DNA of 64,000 nt from Cyprinodon diabolis (lineage: Eukaryota > Chordata > Actinopteri > Cyprinodontiformes > Cyprinodontidae). The notes beneath the pieces are model-generated. The model saw only the letters and a program-made list of their open reading frames with translations, was not told the origin of the DNA and made no database searches. The position numbers were made by a program, and so were the translations under genes. Location: NCBI GenBank assembly GCA_030533445.1, contig CM060065.1, positions 18,400,474 to 18,464,473 on the forward strand, written 5' to 3'. Positions 1 through 14,017 of the stretch are shown in pieces; within the stretch, counting starts at the first letter, position 1; every line of letters starts with the position of its first letter.

Positions 1-2
1 TG

Positions 3-320
<318 letters not shown>

Positions 321-2483
321 TAAAAATCCCCTGACACTACAGAGAATATTCAATTTTCATTCATTTTTATATTAATAAACTTTATGTATAAATACCAGTT
401 TGTCTGTTAAAACTCAGGTTCAGTTATAGGTTGATATATTAGACAAATAGATTTTTATTAAGAGTCATATAGTTTGGGAGTATTTTCATCAGATATTATC
501 CAACTGCAGATGAGAGAATGATGGGGGCAGCTTTGAGCGCCGGTAATGATCCACGCTGTTTAAAAGGTCTGGTTTTGTGGGGGTCCAACTCCCTCTGCCT
601 TGAGCTCTCCCAATGACTTTGGCTAACAAAGAGAATGCTTTCTCTTTCATCTACAAGCTATCTACACAAGCAAGAGCTCTGGAGCATTTTTCATCTCCTA
701 TTAGGGGGAACTTTCAAAGGCTTATTTTATGTTGGTTCGCTCACAGCTGGGTTTGACTCGAACCTAAGGCTGATCAAAAGGTGGAGCTATTGTTCTCAGA
801 GGTATGAAACGTTACCTGCCATTTCCCCCACATAGAGGTTACAGATTGTGGCCCTTTGCTCTGTTGGAAGAAATTTCTTCAGCTGAAACTTCTCAGTGTA
901 CTTTGAGTAGACTTGCTGCTAATGAGGCGTAGTAATAATCTAAGGTTTAATCAAATAATTGAGTTGTTTCAGCAGGTAAAACAAATACTAGAATTATACA
1001 TTTATGTTGCTATCAAACCCACATTCTCAAAAATGAGATTTTTTTGTCATAGTTTCAGACAATTCCTGAATCAGATATTTTTTCTAAGTATTATTTTTGA
1101 ATGTTAATAAAAGGACCTTATTATCTACATTTTTCTCACTATGAACAACATGTTCATGTCATTCTTGCTTTAGCATCTACATCAGGAGTTGGCATTGGAG
1201 TTTAAGACATCCTGCTTCCAGTGTCTTGATGCATAAAACCAAATATTTACATACAGTAGCATCCATTAAAAATTGCCCTTCCTAGTAAACTTCCAGCCTC
1301 CTTCTCCTGGGCGTGCATATTTCTTTACTCTGACCCCTTTAACTGAATTACAGGGTCTGGCCAGGAGAAGGCGCTTCTCTTTAGATCTTAATGTCCACAA
1401 ATAATGACAGAATATTTTAGTACAAAGCTCTATGTTTAAAAAGGAATCTTAGGGGACCAGCCAAGGGCCCATCAGAGAAAGTGGGGAAATTTTGAACTTC
1501 TACCACCGTAGTATCCCAGCAGTCTCCTCCATCTGATGTGTTGTGCAGCTGTTATTTAAATTAAATACCATTTATTGTTCCTGCTCTAAGATCTATAGAC
1601 AACATGCTGTCGTAGGAAAACAATTTTTTTTTTTCTTTTTTTAGAAAGGTCTTAAACTTTTGGCAGTTTTTCCCTTTAAGGTTCTTTTTAATCCTCACCT
1701 TCATTTTCTGTTGTGAGATTGCATTAACTTGCATAATGTAATTGCATAATGTAGCATAAACACATTGTGTGACACGGACCACCCTGAGCTTTATTTAGCT
1801 GTGAAGCTTAAATAAAACATTCATTAAAAGGCTTTGGAAAAAGTACATAGTCTTTCAGTGCATAAAAGTCATAAAAGTGATTTGATTCAACATCTCAATT
1901 CTCTTTGTCCTAAACCTCTTGAAATATGTGTAGAGTTTAAAACTAAGTCTGATATTTTATTACATTCTATTGTAAACCTTTATTTAAATGTGTTGCTTCT
2001 TCCTCTGAATTTGTTCCTGTTTTTTAATTTTTGAGGGGGATTAATATGCTTTTTTTTTTTTTTTTTTTTTTACCTCATCTGTCATTAGTTCATTTTCATT
2101 GATAGATGAGAAGTTTTATCAATCATGAATTAAAGGTGGTAGTAAAGCTCTTAAATGGCCCCTCATGTCACTGCTGAATCAGAAAACAACTTCAATTTTA
2201 GGTTGTTTCATTATTTGGAGAAAATTTAGGTAAACTCAGTAAATATAGAAAAAAAGTAAAATAGCAATTTTGAAGAAAAGAGGCTGAAAGACCTTAAAGT
2301 TGAATTCTTTTCATTTAATTTATCCATTTAATGTTGATCAAATCAATTTTAGTAACAGATGATTGGGTGATAAAATATGCCTGTTAAGCCTAGCTTTTAG
2401 AATTGATAAAACAAAGAGCCACCAAGGTCTGTCTGTCTGTTTTTCTTTCTGCAGGTGTTGAGTATGGCTGCAGATAGATATTA

Positions 2484-4052
2484 CAGTGGGGCAAAAAAGT
2501 ATTTAGTCAGCCACGAATAGTGCAAGTTCTCCCACTTAAAAAGATGAGAGGCCGGTAATTTTCATCATAGATATACCTCAACTATGAGAGACAAAATGAG
2601 AAAAAAAAATCCAGAAAATCACATTGTCTGATTTTTAAAGAATTTATTTGCAAAATATGGTGGAAAATAAGTATTTGGTCAATAACAAAAGTTCATCTCA
2701 ATACTTTGTTATATACCCTTTGTTGGCAATGACAGAGATCAAACGTTTTCTGTAAGTCTTCACAAGGTTTTCACACACTGTTGCTGGTATTTTGGCCCAT
2801 TCCTCCATGCAGATCTCCTCTAGAGCAGTGATGTTCTGGGGCTGTCGCTGGGCAACACGAACTTTCAACTCCCTCCAAAGATTTTCTATGGGGTTGAGAT
2901 CTGGAGACTGGCTAGGCCACTCCAGGACCTTGAAATGCTTCTTACGAAGCCACTCCTTCGTTACCCGGGCGGTGTGTTTGGGATCATTGTCATGCTGAAA
3001 GACCCAGCCAAGTTTCATCTTCAATGCCCTTGCTGATGGAAGGAGGTTTTCACTCAAAATTTGACGATACATGGCCCCTTTCATTCTTTCCTTCACACGG
3101 ATCAGTCGTCCTGGTCCCTTAGCAGAAAAACAGCCCCGAAGCATGATGTTTCCACCCCCATGCTTAACTGTAGGTATGGTGTTCTTTGGATGCAACTCAG
3201 CATTCTCTCACGACGAGTAGAGTTTTTACCAAAAAGTTCTATTTTGGTTTCATCTGACCATATGATATTCTCACAGTCATCGTCTGGATCATCCAAACTT
3301 GAGACGGCCTTGACATGTACTGGCTTAAGCAGGGGGACACGTCTGGCACTGCAGGATTTGAGTCCCTGGCGGCGTAGTGTGTTACTGATGGTAGCCTTTG
3401 TTACTTTGGTCCCAGCTCTCTGCAGGTCATTCACTAGGTCCCCCCGTGTGGTTCTGGGATTTTTACTCACCGTTCTTGTGATCATTTTGACCCCACGGGG
3501 TGAGATCTTGCGTGGAGCCCCAGATCGAGGAAGATTATCAGTGGTCTTGTATGTTTTCTAATAATTGATCCCACAGTTGATTTCTTCACACCAAGCTGTT
3601 TACCTATTGCAGATTCAGACTTCCCAGCCTGGTGCAGGTCTATAATTTTGTTTAGGGTGTCCTTTGACAGCTCTCTAGTTTTGGCCAGGGTGGAGTTTAG
3701 AGTGTGACTGTTTGAGGTTGTGGACAGGTGTCTTTTATACTGATAACGGGTTCAAACAGGTGCCATCAATGAAGGTAAAGAGTGGAGGACAGAGGAGCCT
3801 CTTACAGAAGAAGTTACAGGTCTGTGAGAGCCAGAAATCTTGCTTGTTTGTAACTGACCAAATACTTATTTTCCACCATATTTTGCAAAGAAATTCTTTA
3901 AAAATCAGACAATGTGATTTTCTGGATTTTTTTTTCTCATTTTGTCTCTCATAGTTGAGGTATATCTATGATGAAAATTACCGGCCTCTCATCTTTTTAA
4001 GTGGGAGAACTTGCTCTATTGGTGGCTGACTAAATACTTTTTTGCCCCACTG
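2484..4052 (-). mobile_element. Tc1/mariner-type transposon, 1569 bp, inactive
   Basis: Bounded by TA dinucleotides (2482-2483 and 4053-4054). The ends begin CAGTGGGGCAAAAAAGTATT and form long terminal inverted repeats of about 199 bp (2484-2682 and 3855-4052). These include a second copy of the AAGTATTTGGTCA-type motif at their inner edge, as in IR/DR Tc1 elements. The transposase is on the minus strand and broken. The element looks moderately old. Confidence 0.93.
2698..3700 (-). pseudogene. Broken Tc1-like transposase
   Basis: Read from the right, the N-terminal DNA-binding region ([13 protein letters not shown] helix-turn-helix) is visible near 3560-3690. The frame then shifts before 3485, and a second frame carries [17 protein letters not shown] to [16 protein letters not shown]. 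Another shift near 3190-3220 leads to a frame with [24 protein letters not shown] and [11 protein letters not shown] down to the stop at 2698. The DD34E catalytic residues are therefore all still visible, but in different frames. A short deletion also seems present before LDDPDDD. Confidence 0.9.
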
Positions 4053-5139
4053 TATGTAATAGTTGTCTAATCTATCAAGGTTTTCATGATGAGTTGAAGA
4101 ATATTTTTTGTTTTAATTTCCAGCATCAAATTATTTAAGAAAAATATTTTTAATTCCCTTTTAAGATTATTTTTTTACTCTCGCTCTAGTCTGCACACAC
4201 CTTTAAATGTCCCTTTATAGCACTCTTAAGCCAAAGTGCATCAGCTGCCGCCATGCAACGCTGTCCAAATAGTGTTTGCAGTTAGAAAGGAAGCAGGAAA
4301 AGGAAGCTGATTTCTTCCTATCGTTCGTTTAGCATAGGAACCTCCTAATCTTCCTATCTGAAGTTTAAGACCTAGACTCCTACTATCCATTACATGACAG
4401 GCAATATAGACAAAGCCCATCTGAAAAAACAAAAAGGAAATAATTTCTTCACACAGGTCCAGTTCTTTGAGTAAAAAAGCAATACCTTGATTTTGTGGAG
4501 GTTTTAAAACAATCTGTTCAGTGTGGGCTCCAGTCTGGGCTTTGTTTTAAAAATGGATAAAAACACAAAATCTCTTGCTGCTCTCTGTTTCTAAGTAGCC
4601 CAATGTTTATTAATGATTAGGTGTAAAGGAGATTAGGACTCTCTGTGGCATTGTTGTAAGATAATAAGCAGATCAAACAGTTTCTCACCCACTTGAATTT
4701 CCTCTGTCTCCCCGAGGGCTGCATGTCAGCTGTGGTTTAATAAAATGTTTCCTAATGCAAATTAGTGTTCGCCCTTGGTTCTTTGTGAGGTCATATGATC
4801 TCGTTTTTGTCCTCCATAATTGCTATTGGGTTATCAAGTGTTTCCCAGTTTTAATAGAGGGTGAATATTATAGTGACTTATCTATATATTTAAGAATACA
4901 TGAATATTTATTAATGAAAATCTTTTCAAGACAACAGCCTGCCAAGCAAAATATTAAATCCATCTACATTTTTATGACAATTTTGAATATTTCTGAAACC
5001 TGAGCCAGTGGGCAATCTATTTTTTTAAAATTTTTTTGGTTATTTTGAATACCTATGGAATCTATCTTTATTCATATGAATTTTTCGTTTTTTCTGTTTA
5101 TTACCCTTCTTGATGTTTTTTTCTCATTATGAATTTCAG

Positions 5140-5258
5140 GCCCCAGTTCTTTAAGATAATAGATGAGTGCATTTCTCAAATTGTCCTGCACCGCAGCGGC
5201 ACAGATCCCGACTTCAGTTACCGCAAGCGCCTAGACGTGGACTTCAGCCACCTTTTAG
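5140..5258 (+). CDS. diaph3: diaph3 exon B (dimerisation region)
   Basis: Acceptor gaatttcag at 5131-5139. The exon encodes PQFFKIIDECISQIVLHRSG followed by TDPDFSYRKRLDVDFSHLL. The DECISQIVLH and DPDF.YRKRLD blocks are conserved in DIAPH2/3 proteins. It is 119 nt, entering in phase 2 and leaving in phase 1. The length that matches relatives requires a GC donor (AG|gcaagt at 5259). A GT donor 18 nt further on (5277) would also keep the frame and would add six residues. Confidence 0.9.
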
Positions 5259-5342
5259 GCAAGTTTAAAACTTTGGGTATATCCCAATAATGAACAAGTT
5301 AGTAAAGAAGTGGAAAGGTTCTAATATTATATTGTGTTGCAG
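5259..5342 (+). other. Intron 2, GC-AG type, 84 nt
   Basis: The 5' end reads AG|gcaagt and the 3' end ttgcag. Using GC gives the exact residue spacing expected between HLL and VCVDKA in diaphanous proteins. GC-AG introns are a minor U2-type class (around one percent of vertebrate introns), and they normally show this strong AG|GCAAGT donor. At 84 nt it is near the minimum for teleosts. Confidence 0.8.
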
Positions 5343-5407
5343 AGGTTTGTGTGGACAAAGCTCGTGTTGATGAGTACGAACAAAGAGCTTTGGAGCTGGC
5401 ACATAAG
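5343..5407 (+). CDS. diaph3: diaph3 exon C (coiled-coil entry)
   Basis: A 65-nt exon encoding VCVDKARVDEYEQRALELAH plus K. It enters in phase 1 (joining a split Glu codon) and ends after AAG in phase 0. The heptad-like charged pattern fits the predicted coiled coil between the dimerisation domain and FH1. The donor is AAG|gcaagt at 5408, again GC. The nearby GT (5412) would break the frame with exon D. Confidence 0.87.
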
Positions 5408-5798
5408 GCAAGTATCACAAAAAAAGATTAAATATTGTGTAACATACGCTTGCTTTAAGGTAGTTCTTAATTAAAATGTACTTTAAATTTTGAATTGTTG
5501 TGTCCACCATTGTGGAAATATTATGACTGACATTTGAGGCACTTGTTTTTTTTTAATTTTATTAGATTTAATAGCATCTTTTGACAGCTGTTAAAGCATT
5601 TGAGTGTAGAAATTTTACCCATTTCTGTGTTAAATAAACTTGGCTAAATGTTTAACGTCATTATTTTTAACTAAAAATTATAACTACTTGAACGAACAGT
5701 GTAATTTTTTAAAGAAATGTGGAAACTATTTTTTGATTTGTTAAATCGATTCTGTTTTAGAGTTTGTTTTGTGGTTAAATCTGTTTTCTTATTTCTAG
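5408..5798 (+). other. Intron 3, GC-AG type, 391 nt
   Basis: Starts AAG|gcaagt and ends atttctag. It is the second consecutive intron with a GC donor. No repeat or gene is recognisable inside; it is AT-rich. Confidence 0.8.
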
Positions 5799-5903
5799 TT
5801 CGATGAAGAGTTTCTCAGCAGACAAGAGGCCCAAGCGCAGCTGGCTAAATGTGAGGAGCAAATCGCTGGACTCCAAGCAGAGCTACAGGCCTTCAGGTCT
5901 CAG
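5799..5903 (+). CDS. diaph3: diaph3 exon D (coiled coil before FH1)
   Basis: A 105-nt, phase 0-0 exon encoding FDEEFLSRQEAQAQLAKCEE, then QIAGLQAELQAFRSQ. This is the coiled-coil helix that precedes FH1 in diaphanous formins; ELQAFRSQ is closest to DIAPH3. The flanking signals are good: acceptor tttctag and donor CAG|gtacaag. Confidence 0.93.
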
Positions 5904-7653
<1,750 letters not shown>

Positions 7654-9425
7654 TGAACTTTATTTTCACACAACCCGCTGCACTTTAATATACAAAAACC
7701 TTAAAGAAGAAACCAAAATCCACGCCACACATGATTAAAAAGCAACTTTCTTCTCTCTTTTACCTAGTTCATACTGTTTTTGGCAACGTCCAAACTGTAC
7801 AGATGTTCTGCAGAAAAGAAACTTCTTATTTTCCTCAGTGCCAAGAAAATAATTGGAAATAACAGATGATCAGATGCTTTTGTCAGAGCACACTTCCTGG
7901 TACCCCCACAGATGTTGCTCCTCTTTTGAGCAATATTAGCTGATGCCACAAATGGTGTTTGTTTGTAATTTGATAAATAATTTACTCTGATTTGCATCAG
8001 TACAGGTGTTCAGCAAACTTACACATCTGCTTGAAATTTCAAGGCAAACTTGATGGGGAATGAATGAATGTGGTCTAAGTATTGGAGACCTCAACATGTG
8101 GAGAAGTTGGGTACAAAGATGTGAAAGCTCCTCAAGTTTTCAGACTTTTTCGTTTACCTGCAAAAACCATAGCAAAGAGCTACAGGTTAGAAACTCCCTC
8201 ATGATAGCAGTAAGGTGCTTTGATAACTTTGTTAAAGTTTTTTTTTTAACTAGGATATATTATAAGATTTAGGTTTCCACCTATATTAACTATGCTAGTC
8301 AATACTGTATATATTTATGCCATGTTAAATAAAACATTAAGTAACTTTTCAACCTTATATGTCAACTCAAGGACAACTGAAGGACAATTTTGTTATATCC
8401 ATAGGGGGTCTGTATCATTTCCACCAGCACTAAGCAATTTTGACGAGGGTGACATTATTACCAGTTTAGTTCAATCCAGCTTCAGGGACCGGGAGGTCAG
8501 GATTTTACCAATCTATGCCCTGGTCCTCATGGGAAATGCTGTCTTCCTTCAGGGAAAACAATACAGATTTTTTCCACTGGGGGAGCCAAAATCGACCAAA
8601 ACTGAAAGTTCTTTAGAACTGCTTTAGAATAACAAATACTTTGATGTAATGAGCTGGGATCTATTTTATAAATCTAAAGTACATCCAACAGCGCCTGAAA
8701 CTTGACTATGCCAAATTTAGTGATTTGTAAAACTCTTATAAAACCTAAATCGTAGATCCTCTTTATCGGATTTGCAACCGAAGTATGATATATGCTAACG
8801 CTGCTAAGCTGCCCTGTCATAAACACAAAAAGAGAGAGGATCACATGCAGCATAAAATACTGGACATATTTAAACGTTTCTTGATCGTCGCATTCCTCTC
8901 CTCGATAACCAACTGGGTGGATCATACCACAAATCAATGTATTAACTTAACAAGGTGTGAGGAATTCTCACTGATTACTGTGAACATTTCAATACTGTTG
9001 AAATTGCGCGCTTAATGGTGCACAATGGATGCTTTTACTATGCTGGATACTTTAAATGTGAGAATTACAAGGGAAGGTGGATCACCAAGATTACCTTGTT
9101 TATTATGATCACTGGCTTATGAGCAGATTACACTCAACTTTGAGGTACAGCTGTGATCTTTAAAAGGAAAATTCAATTTTTTCTGCTTGTGTAGGGTTTT
9201 ATAAATCTGGAATGTTTTGGCTTTTCAACACTTTTTGTATGGACCCTATGCAATCTTTTTTTTATCGAAATAAGACCCCTGTTCACATAGATAATTGTGT
9301 CGACTTTCAATCTTCTTTCTCAATCTTCCACTCCTCAGAGACATTGATGATCGGGATCCAGCTCTTAAAATAATTTTTACCAGATAATCTTAGGATTATC
9401 TCAATAAATGAGATTGTTAGGAGTG

Positions 9426-9459
9426 CATCCTTCAGAGCATCCTTCTGCTCTGAAGGATG
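9426..9459. repeat. Perfect hairpin, 14-bp arms
   Basis: catccttcagagca and tgctctgaaggatg with a 6-nt loop, in intron 5. No precursor-like extension of the stem is evident. Confidence 0.9.
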
Positions 9460-10707
9460 TCCGGAACACTTCGATCCCAAACTGTGAAAATCTTTCACGT
9501 GGGATTGTCTTGGATCATGTTTGGTATTCCTCGAGCGCAGATGGGCGTGTGGCCTGTTGTATATGACGTGCAGCCAATCAGAAAGCATCTCTTAAAGAGA
9601 AAAACACTGCTCACCACTTCTTTAATAAACATATTTCTTATTATGTAATTGCGCTACCAAGTTTCCCTTTGCTTCTTTCTCATTAGCTCTGGTTTTTGAC
9701 TCTAAACTCATGCTTGATCTGGAGAAGTTTTGTGAGATTTCCCATCTGAGATCTAAATTTCCTTAAATGGCATCTGTTCACATGCGGTTTGCTTTGCTTC
9801 CCGTGAATCTGTACATAAAACTACTGTCAGAAATAATCCTGTTTTCATGTTTTCTGTGTTTTTTTATCGTTACCTTTAGGTCCATTGAAATGTTGAATAT
9901 CACCTAACAATTAAACAATCTTGCCATGTTAACCCGGCATAGCAAAGTGGATGATGTCTTGGATACTAACAAGTCTTGATGTCATCCAGACATTGATTTT
10001 GAAAGTTGTTTCAGAAAGAAATATTTTCATGAACCCCATTGCAAAGTCTTGCTTGTGTTTCAGCCTTATTTACACAAGTAGCAAAGCGCTAATTAGAAGG
10101 CTAATTAGTGTTTCTTCAGATCGCTCTGAAGTGGCACTATCATTGATTCGGTGTCTTCCGACTGCAGCTCCAGCATTTTTACTTTTTATCCAGAACATTT
10201 CTTCCTTTGCTGAGATTCTTTTTTCCAGCTCCTCTGCTGTTGTTTCTTTTTCATCCTGTGGACCTTAATAATCTTGCAAATTTACACAGTCGAAGGATTA
10301 AAACTGAGAATGTTGCGGATATCAAAGGTCGTTCTGCACTAATGTTTATACACTTATTTCAATCTGAAATTACAGTTCTTACTATTGCTTTAATAAACAA
10401 GCTTTCAAAGGCTTATATGTGAGGGATTCCAGCAGATTCAGTCCTGATGCACCATTGAGGTTTTCTCAAGTCATGGAGGAACAAAATGAGATATTCACCC
10501 TTACACTTAAATATCAATGAAATAATTCATATGCTTTATTTTTTCATTTGCTAAGTGGTTTCACACTGAATAGTTGGATTGACCTAAAAGAGCCAGAAGA
10601 GTAGGAATTATTCCTTTTTTTTTTTTTTTTTTTTTTTTAGTGCACTGAAGGTTTGAACTGTGTGTAAGCTTTGACTTCTGATGACAATTATGTATAAGAT
10701 ACAAGAT

Positions 10708-11943
10708 TAGGGCTGCAACTAATGATTACTAATGTTTATCTTGCTTCAATCAATCTGTTGGATAATTTTTTTGGGGTTAATTGATTAATAATCGGATAGC
10801 CTAAGGTTCCTTAAAGGAATAGTACACCCAAAACATGATTAGCCTTCATTTTCTACTCACCCCCATGCTGAACAACACTCTGGAGTACTTTTTTGATATC
10901 TCAAATGCATCTGGAGATCTGGGAGGCTTCTTGCTGTCTGCTGACATTCAAATAATGGAGGTCTATGGCGCCCGAGGCAGAAAGGTCCATAAAAGTCCAC
11001 AAAAAACGTGTCAATATTCCTCCATACTGCTCGTACAATGTATTCCAAGTGTCCTGAGTGGGTAGTGTCCATAATTTACTCGAAACGAAGTCATTTAGAA
11101 TGTTTTTAGAGCCTAAACAGTAGTGTATAGGATTTCCTAAAAGCGCGCGCCTGCGAGTTCACGAGCCTACGGAAACCGCGGCAGACCAAACCAGATGAAA
11201 GTGTGCATTCAGCTCGGTAAAGAACTCATGCTCTTCCTCAACACTGAAGTCCTCAGACATTTTTCTTTCGTTGTTTCTTTCTTTGCACAGGTAAACAGCT
11301 AATTTCTTCTTCTACGCTTGCATTATCAAGAGGAGACGCTGAATGCGCACTTTCATCTGGTTTGGTCTGCCGCAGTTTCCGTAGGCTCATGAACGCGCTT
11401 TTAAGAAATCCTATACATATATACTGGAATACATTGGACGAGCAGTATGGAGGAATATTGACACGTTTTTTGTGGACTTTTATGGACCTTTCTGCCTCGG
11501 GCACCATAGACCTCCATTATTTGAATGTCAGCAGACAGCAAGAAGCCTCCCAGATCTCCAGATGCATTAGAGATATCAAAAAAGTACTCCAGAGTGTTGT
11601 TCAGCATGGGGGTGAGTAGAAAATGAAGGCTAATCATGTTTTGGGTGTACTATTCCTTTAAGGAATACTTTTTACGAATTTAAACCAGGTGAAACTAAAA
11701 CTTTTCCACTTGAGGAGTTCTGGATAGAATATATTGACAGATGAAATCATTTTTTTAAATCTTAAATGCAAAATATTTCTTGTTTTTTTACAATTCTGAT
11801 ATAATTACTGCTGGTGGGTCGCTCTGTCAGCTAAAGGCATATTTTATAGTCTCTATCCTCCTGTTAAGGATTTATTGATTACTTAATTAGCTGATGATTA
11901 TTTCAATTAATCAGGATTAATCTGAATAAATGTTTCAACCCTA
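10708..11943 (+). mobile_element. hAT-type non-autonomous element, interrupted by a TTAA element
   Basis: Ends TAGGGCTGCAACTAATGATT and (reverse complement of the right end) TAGGGTTGAAACATTTATTC. The flanks carry a decayed 8-bp repeat, tacaagat against atcaagat. Internal sequence such as CTTTTCCACTTGAGGAG and GTCAGCTAAAGGCAT recurs in the 15427 element and, reversed, in the larger 59142 element, so these form one family. About 385 bp belong to this element; the rest is the nested palindrome. It ends 56 bp before exon F. Confidence 0.82.
10811..11661. mobile_element. Palindromic TTAA-flanked MITE (T2-like), copy 1
   Basis: Begins TTAAAGGAATAGTACACCC and ends with the reverse complement, with arms of several hundred bases that fold back on each other. 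A unique centre of about 150 bp lies near 11205-11350. TTAAAGG with a TTAA duplication is the signature of the T2-type MITEs known in Xenopus and other vertebrates. Part of the right arm (around 11417-11430) is deleted relative to copy 2. Open frames in the arms are mirror images of each other and not genes. Confidence 0.87.
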
Positions 11944-11974
11944 ATCAAGATATGAATATAGTTTTGTTTTTTTG

Positions 11975-11997
11975 CCCCCCCCCCCCCCCCCCCCCCC
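11975..11997. repeat. Poly(C) tract serving as exon F pyrimidine tract
   Basis: 23 consecutive C preceded by a T-rich stretch and followed directly by the acceptor ag. Confidence 0.95.
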
Positions 11998-11999
11998 AG

Positions 12000-12114
12000 A
12001 TTCGTCCCCAGGAAATGTCAGAGGATTGTTTCTGGGTGTTGGCTGAAGAGGACCAGTACGCCAAACCGGAACTGCTCAGTAGAGTCGCTCTTACTTTTGG
12101 TTCACAGAGAACAG
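12000..12114 (+). CDS. diaph3: diaph3 exon F (FH2 N-terminus, lasso/linker)
   Basis: A 115-nt exon, in phase 0 and out phase 1, encoding IRPQEMSEDCFWVLAEEDQY, then AKPELLSRVALTFGSQRT. It follows NWSK of exon E and corresponds to the FH2 lasso and linker that wraps the partner subunit in the formin dimer. The donor ACAG|gtaaga is strong. The acceptor is unusual: the pyrimidine tract is a run of 23 C (11975-11997) followed by ag. Confidence 0.93.
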
Positions 12115-13697
12115 GTAAGATCAATTTATTTAAGCAATGCAGTTGGAAATAAAAAAAGTTACTGTGGTTATTTCCATCTGCATTGCTTCTTTAAAGGCTC
12201 AGTTTGTGAGAGTTATCCAAGTTTTTTTTCTTTTTTTGCAACTTAATTATTTATTTGAAGAAAACATTTCCCCAGCTGCTGTTTTTCTCCAGCTTGGATG
12301 TTTTTTTGGGGGGTTTTGCTAACGGAAGGTCTGCCCATTTAAACAGGATCAGTGAAACTTTTCTCTAAAATTCTCAGCTGCTTCATGTCAAAGTGGAGCT
12401 GTTGAGCATACTAAATGAGCTGGAGCACAGATTTTCCTTCCTGATAAAACACAGCGCAGTTACATCCTTGTACATTAGAATGTCTAGTAAGACTTGCAAT
12501 ATTCATGTATGAGATTGTTGTAGTGATTAAAGCTGGAGCGGGAGGTAGCTAGAGATTTTATCACTTTTGTCCTCCCTTGTGTTTGGTCTATTAGTCCCGT
12601 CACTGATGATTTATTCACGTCCTGTGTTTTCTTTCTTGTCAGTGCCTTGGCTTGCTTATGTCAACTTGAATTATTCATCCAGGTGTTATCTACCTGTCAC
12701 AACTCTATGCCGCTTCTCTCAAGGTGCCGAAACCCAGCAACACACAGCTGCAGCTTAGTTTCTGACCAAGTTGTTGAATAATACAGCTTGAACAAAATGG
12801 TAAACAGGCATACAGGTATCTTCTTGGGAGGGCAAAAAGAGAGGCGTCCAGTGGGAAAAGCTGCCCTTTGTGAGACACACTTTAAAGCCTGTTTCCACGT
12901 GTGTTTGACATGCCCAGTGCTTAAAGCTTAAGTGGTGATAATGGAGCGAGGGCTTAAAATTGAAGCAGCGATTTTACCCCTCTGAGCCACTGTGAGTGCT
13001 GGACATGTTGCCAAGTTCAAAAGTAGGTGTGAAGAACTTTGCTGGCGCCCACTGTTTCTACTGCACTAGTTTCACCTAGTTAAGCGGCCATCAGCGCAGG
13101 CTGTGGGCGGCTGCAGGGCCTGATATTTGAAAGGCGGAATCAACCTATCATAAAGCCCAATTTTCAAAAGGCATTGTACTTTTTACAATAAAGTGGGGAC
13201 ACATCTTCTTAATATATCTATTAATAGTCTCAGGCCATCTGGGAGGTAATTGTCAAGGCAAGCAATAATGGATTACCTTCAAAGATATTAGGAAAAAGAA
13301 ACATATAGATTATTTTGCTAAACTTTTTGTTTGGACCATTAGAGCATCAGTTAATGTAAGCGTATTTGAAAATATAATTGAGCAAAATAGTTTGCACTGC
13401 AGTCCAACAGTGCATTTGCTCTTCCTAATGTACATTATCTTCTGGTAGAATCCATTTTCCATTAAACATAAGTTTCATCTTTAAGAGCTATATTTATGTT
13501 TTAAGGAACTGTAATACATTTTGCGATTACATATTTTGGTTTATATTTATCTTTATTTAGTAAAAACAATTTAGAACATGGTAGTAGTTTTGAAGGATTG
13601 GATTTCTAAAACTTTGTACCCAGTTTGAATCTAGAAGTAAAGTTTAACTTAGTAATGAGCTCTGAATAACTTCTTCAGCAGCTTTATCCGTCTGTTT

Positions 13698-14009
13698 CAG
13701 CTAGAGCTGCAAATAACCAAATCTTACAGCAAATGGAGTAAGCTGTTGATTATTTCTTTTAGAATAACCAATTAATAAAAGGATAGTACAGGATGGATAG
13801 TAGACTTTTTAAAACTATTTTTATTTACAGATGACATGTCAGGTAATGCCAAAACTCAGACTCTTGGGGAGTTCTAGCAGATAGAGCATATTTACAAATG
13901 AGTTTGTTTAGTTTCATGTTTTAATCTCAAATGCATAATGTTTTAGAATCTATTTGCTCCAGTTAAGGATTACTCAACAACTAAAATAGTTGCAGATTAG
14001 TTAATAATA
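13698..14009. repeat. Degraded copy of the TAGGGCTGCAA hAT family
   Basis: Begins ctagagctgcaaataacc and ends aatagttgcagattagttaa, which is the family end motif in reverse. The interior is diverged but keeps pieces such as gcataatg and gttaaggattactcaac. No clear target duplication. Confidence 0.5.
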
Positions 14010-14017
14010 TGTTAACC

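Noticed and set aside
10835..11637. Several 70-85 residue open frames on both strands, repeated at 47017-47885
   Set aside because: They are mirror-image readings of the palindromic TTAA elements and have no independent coding signal.
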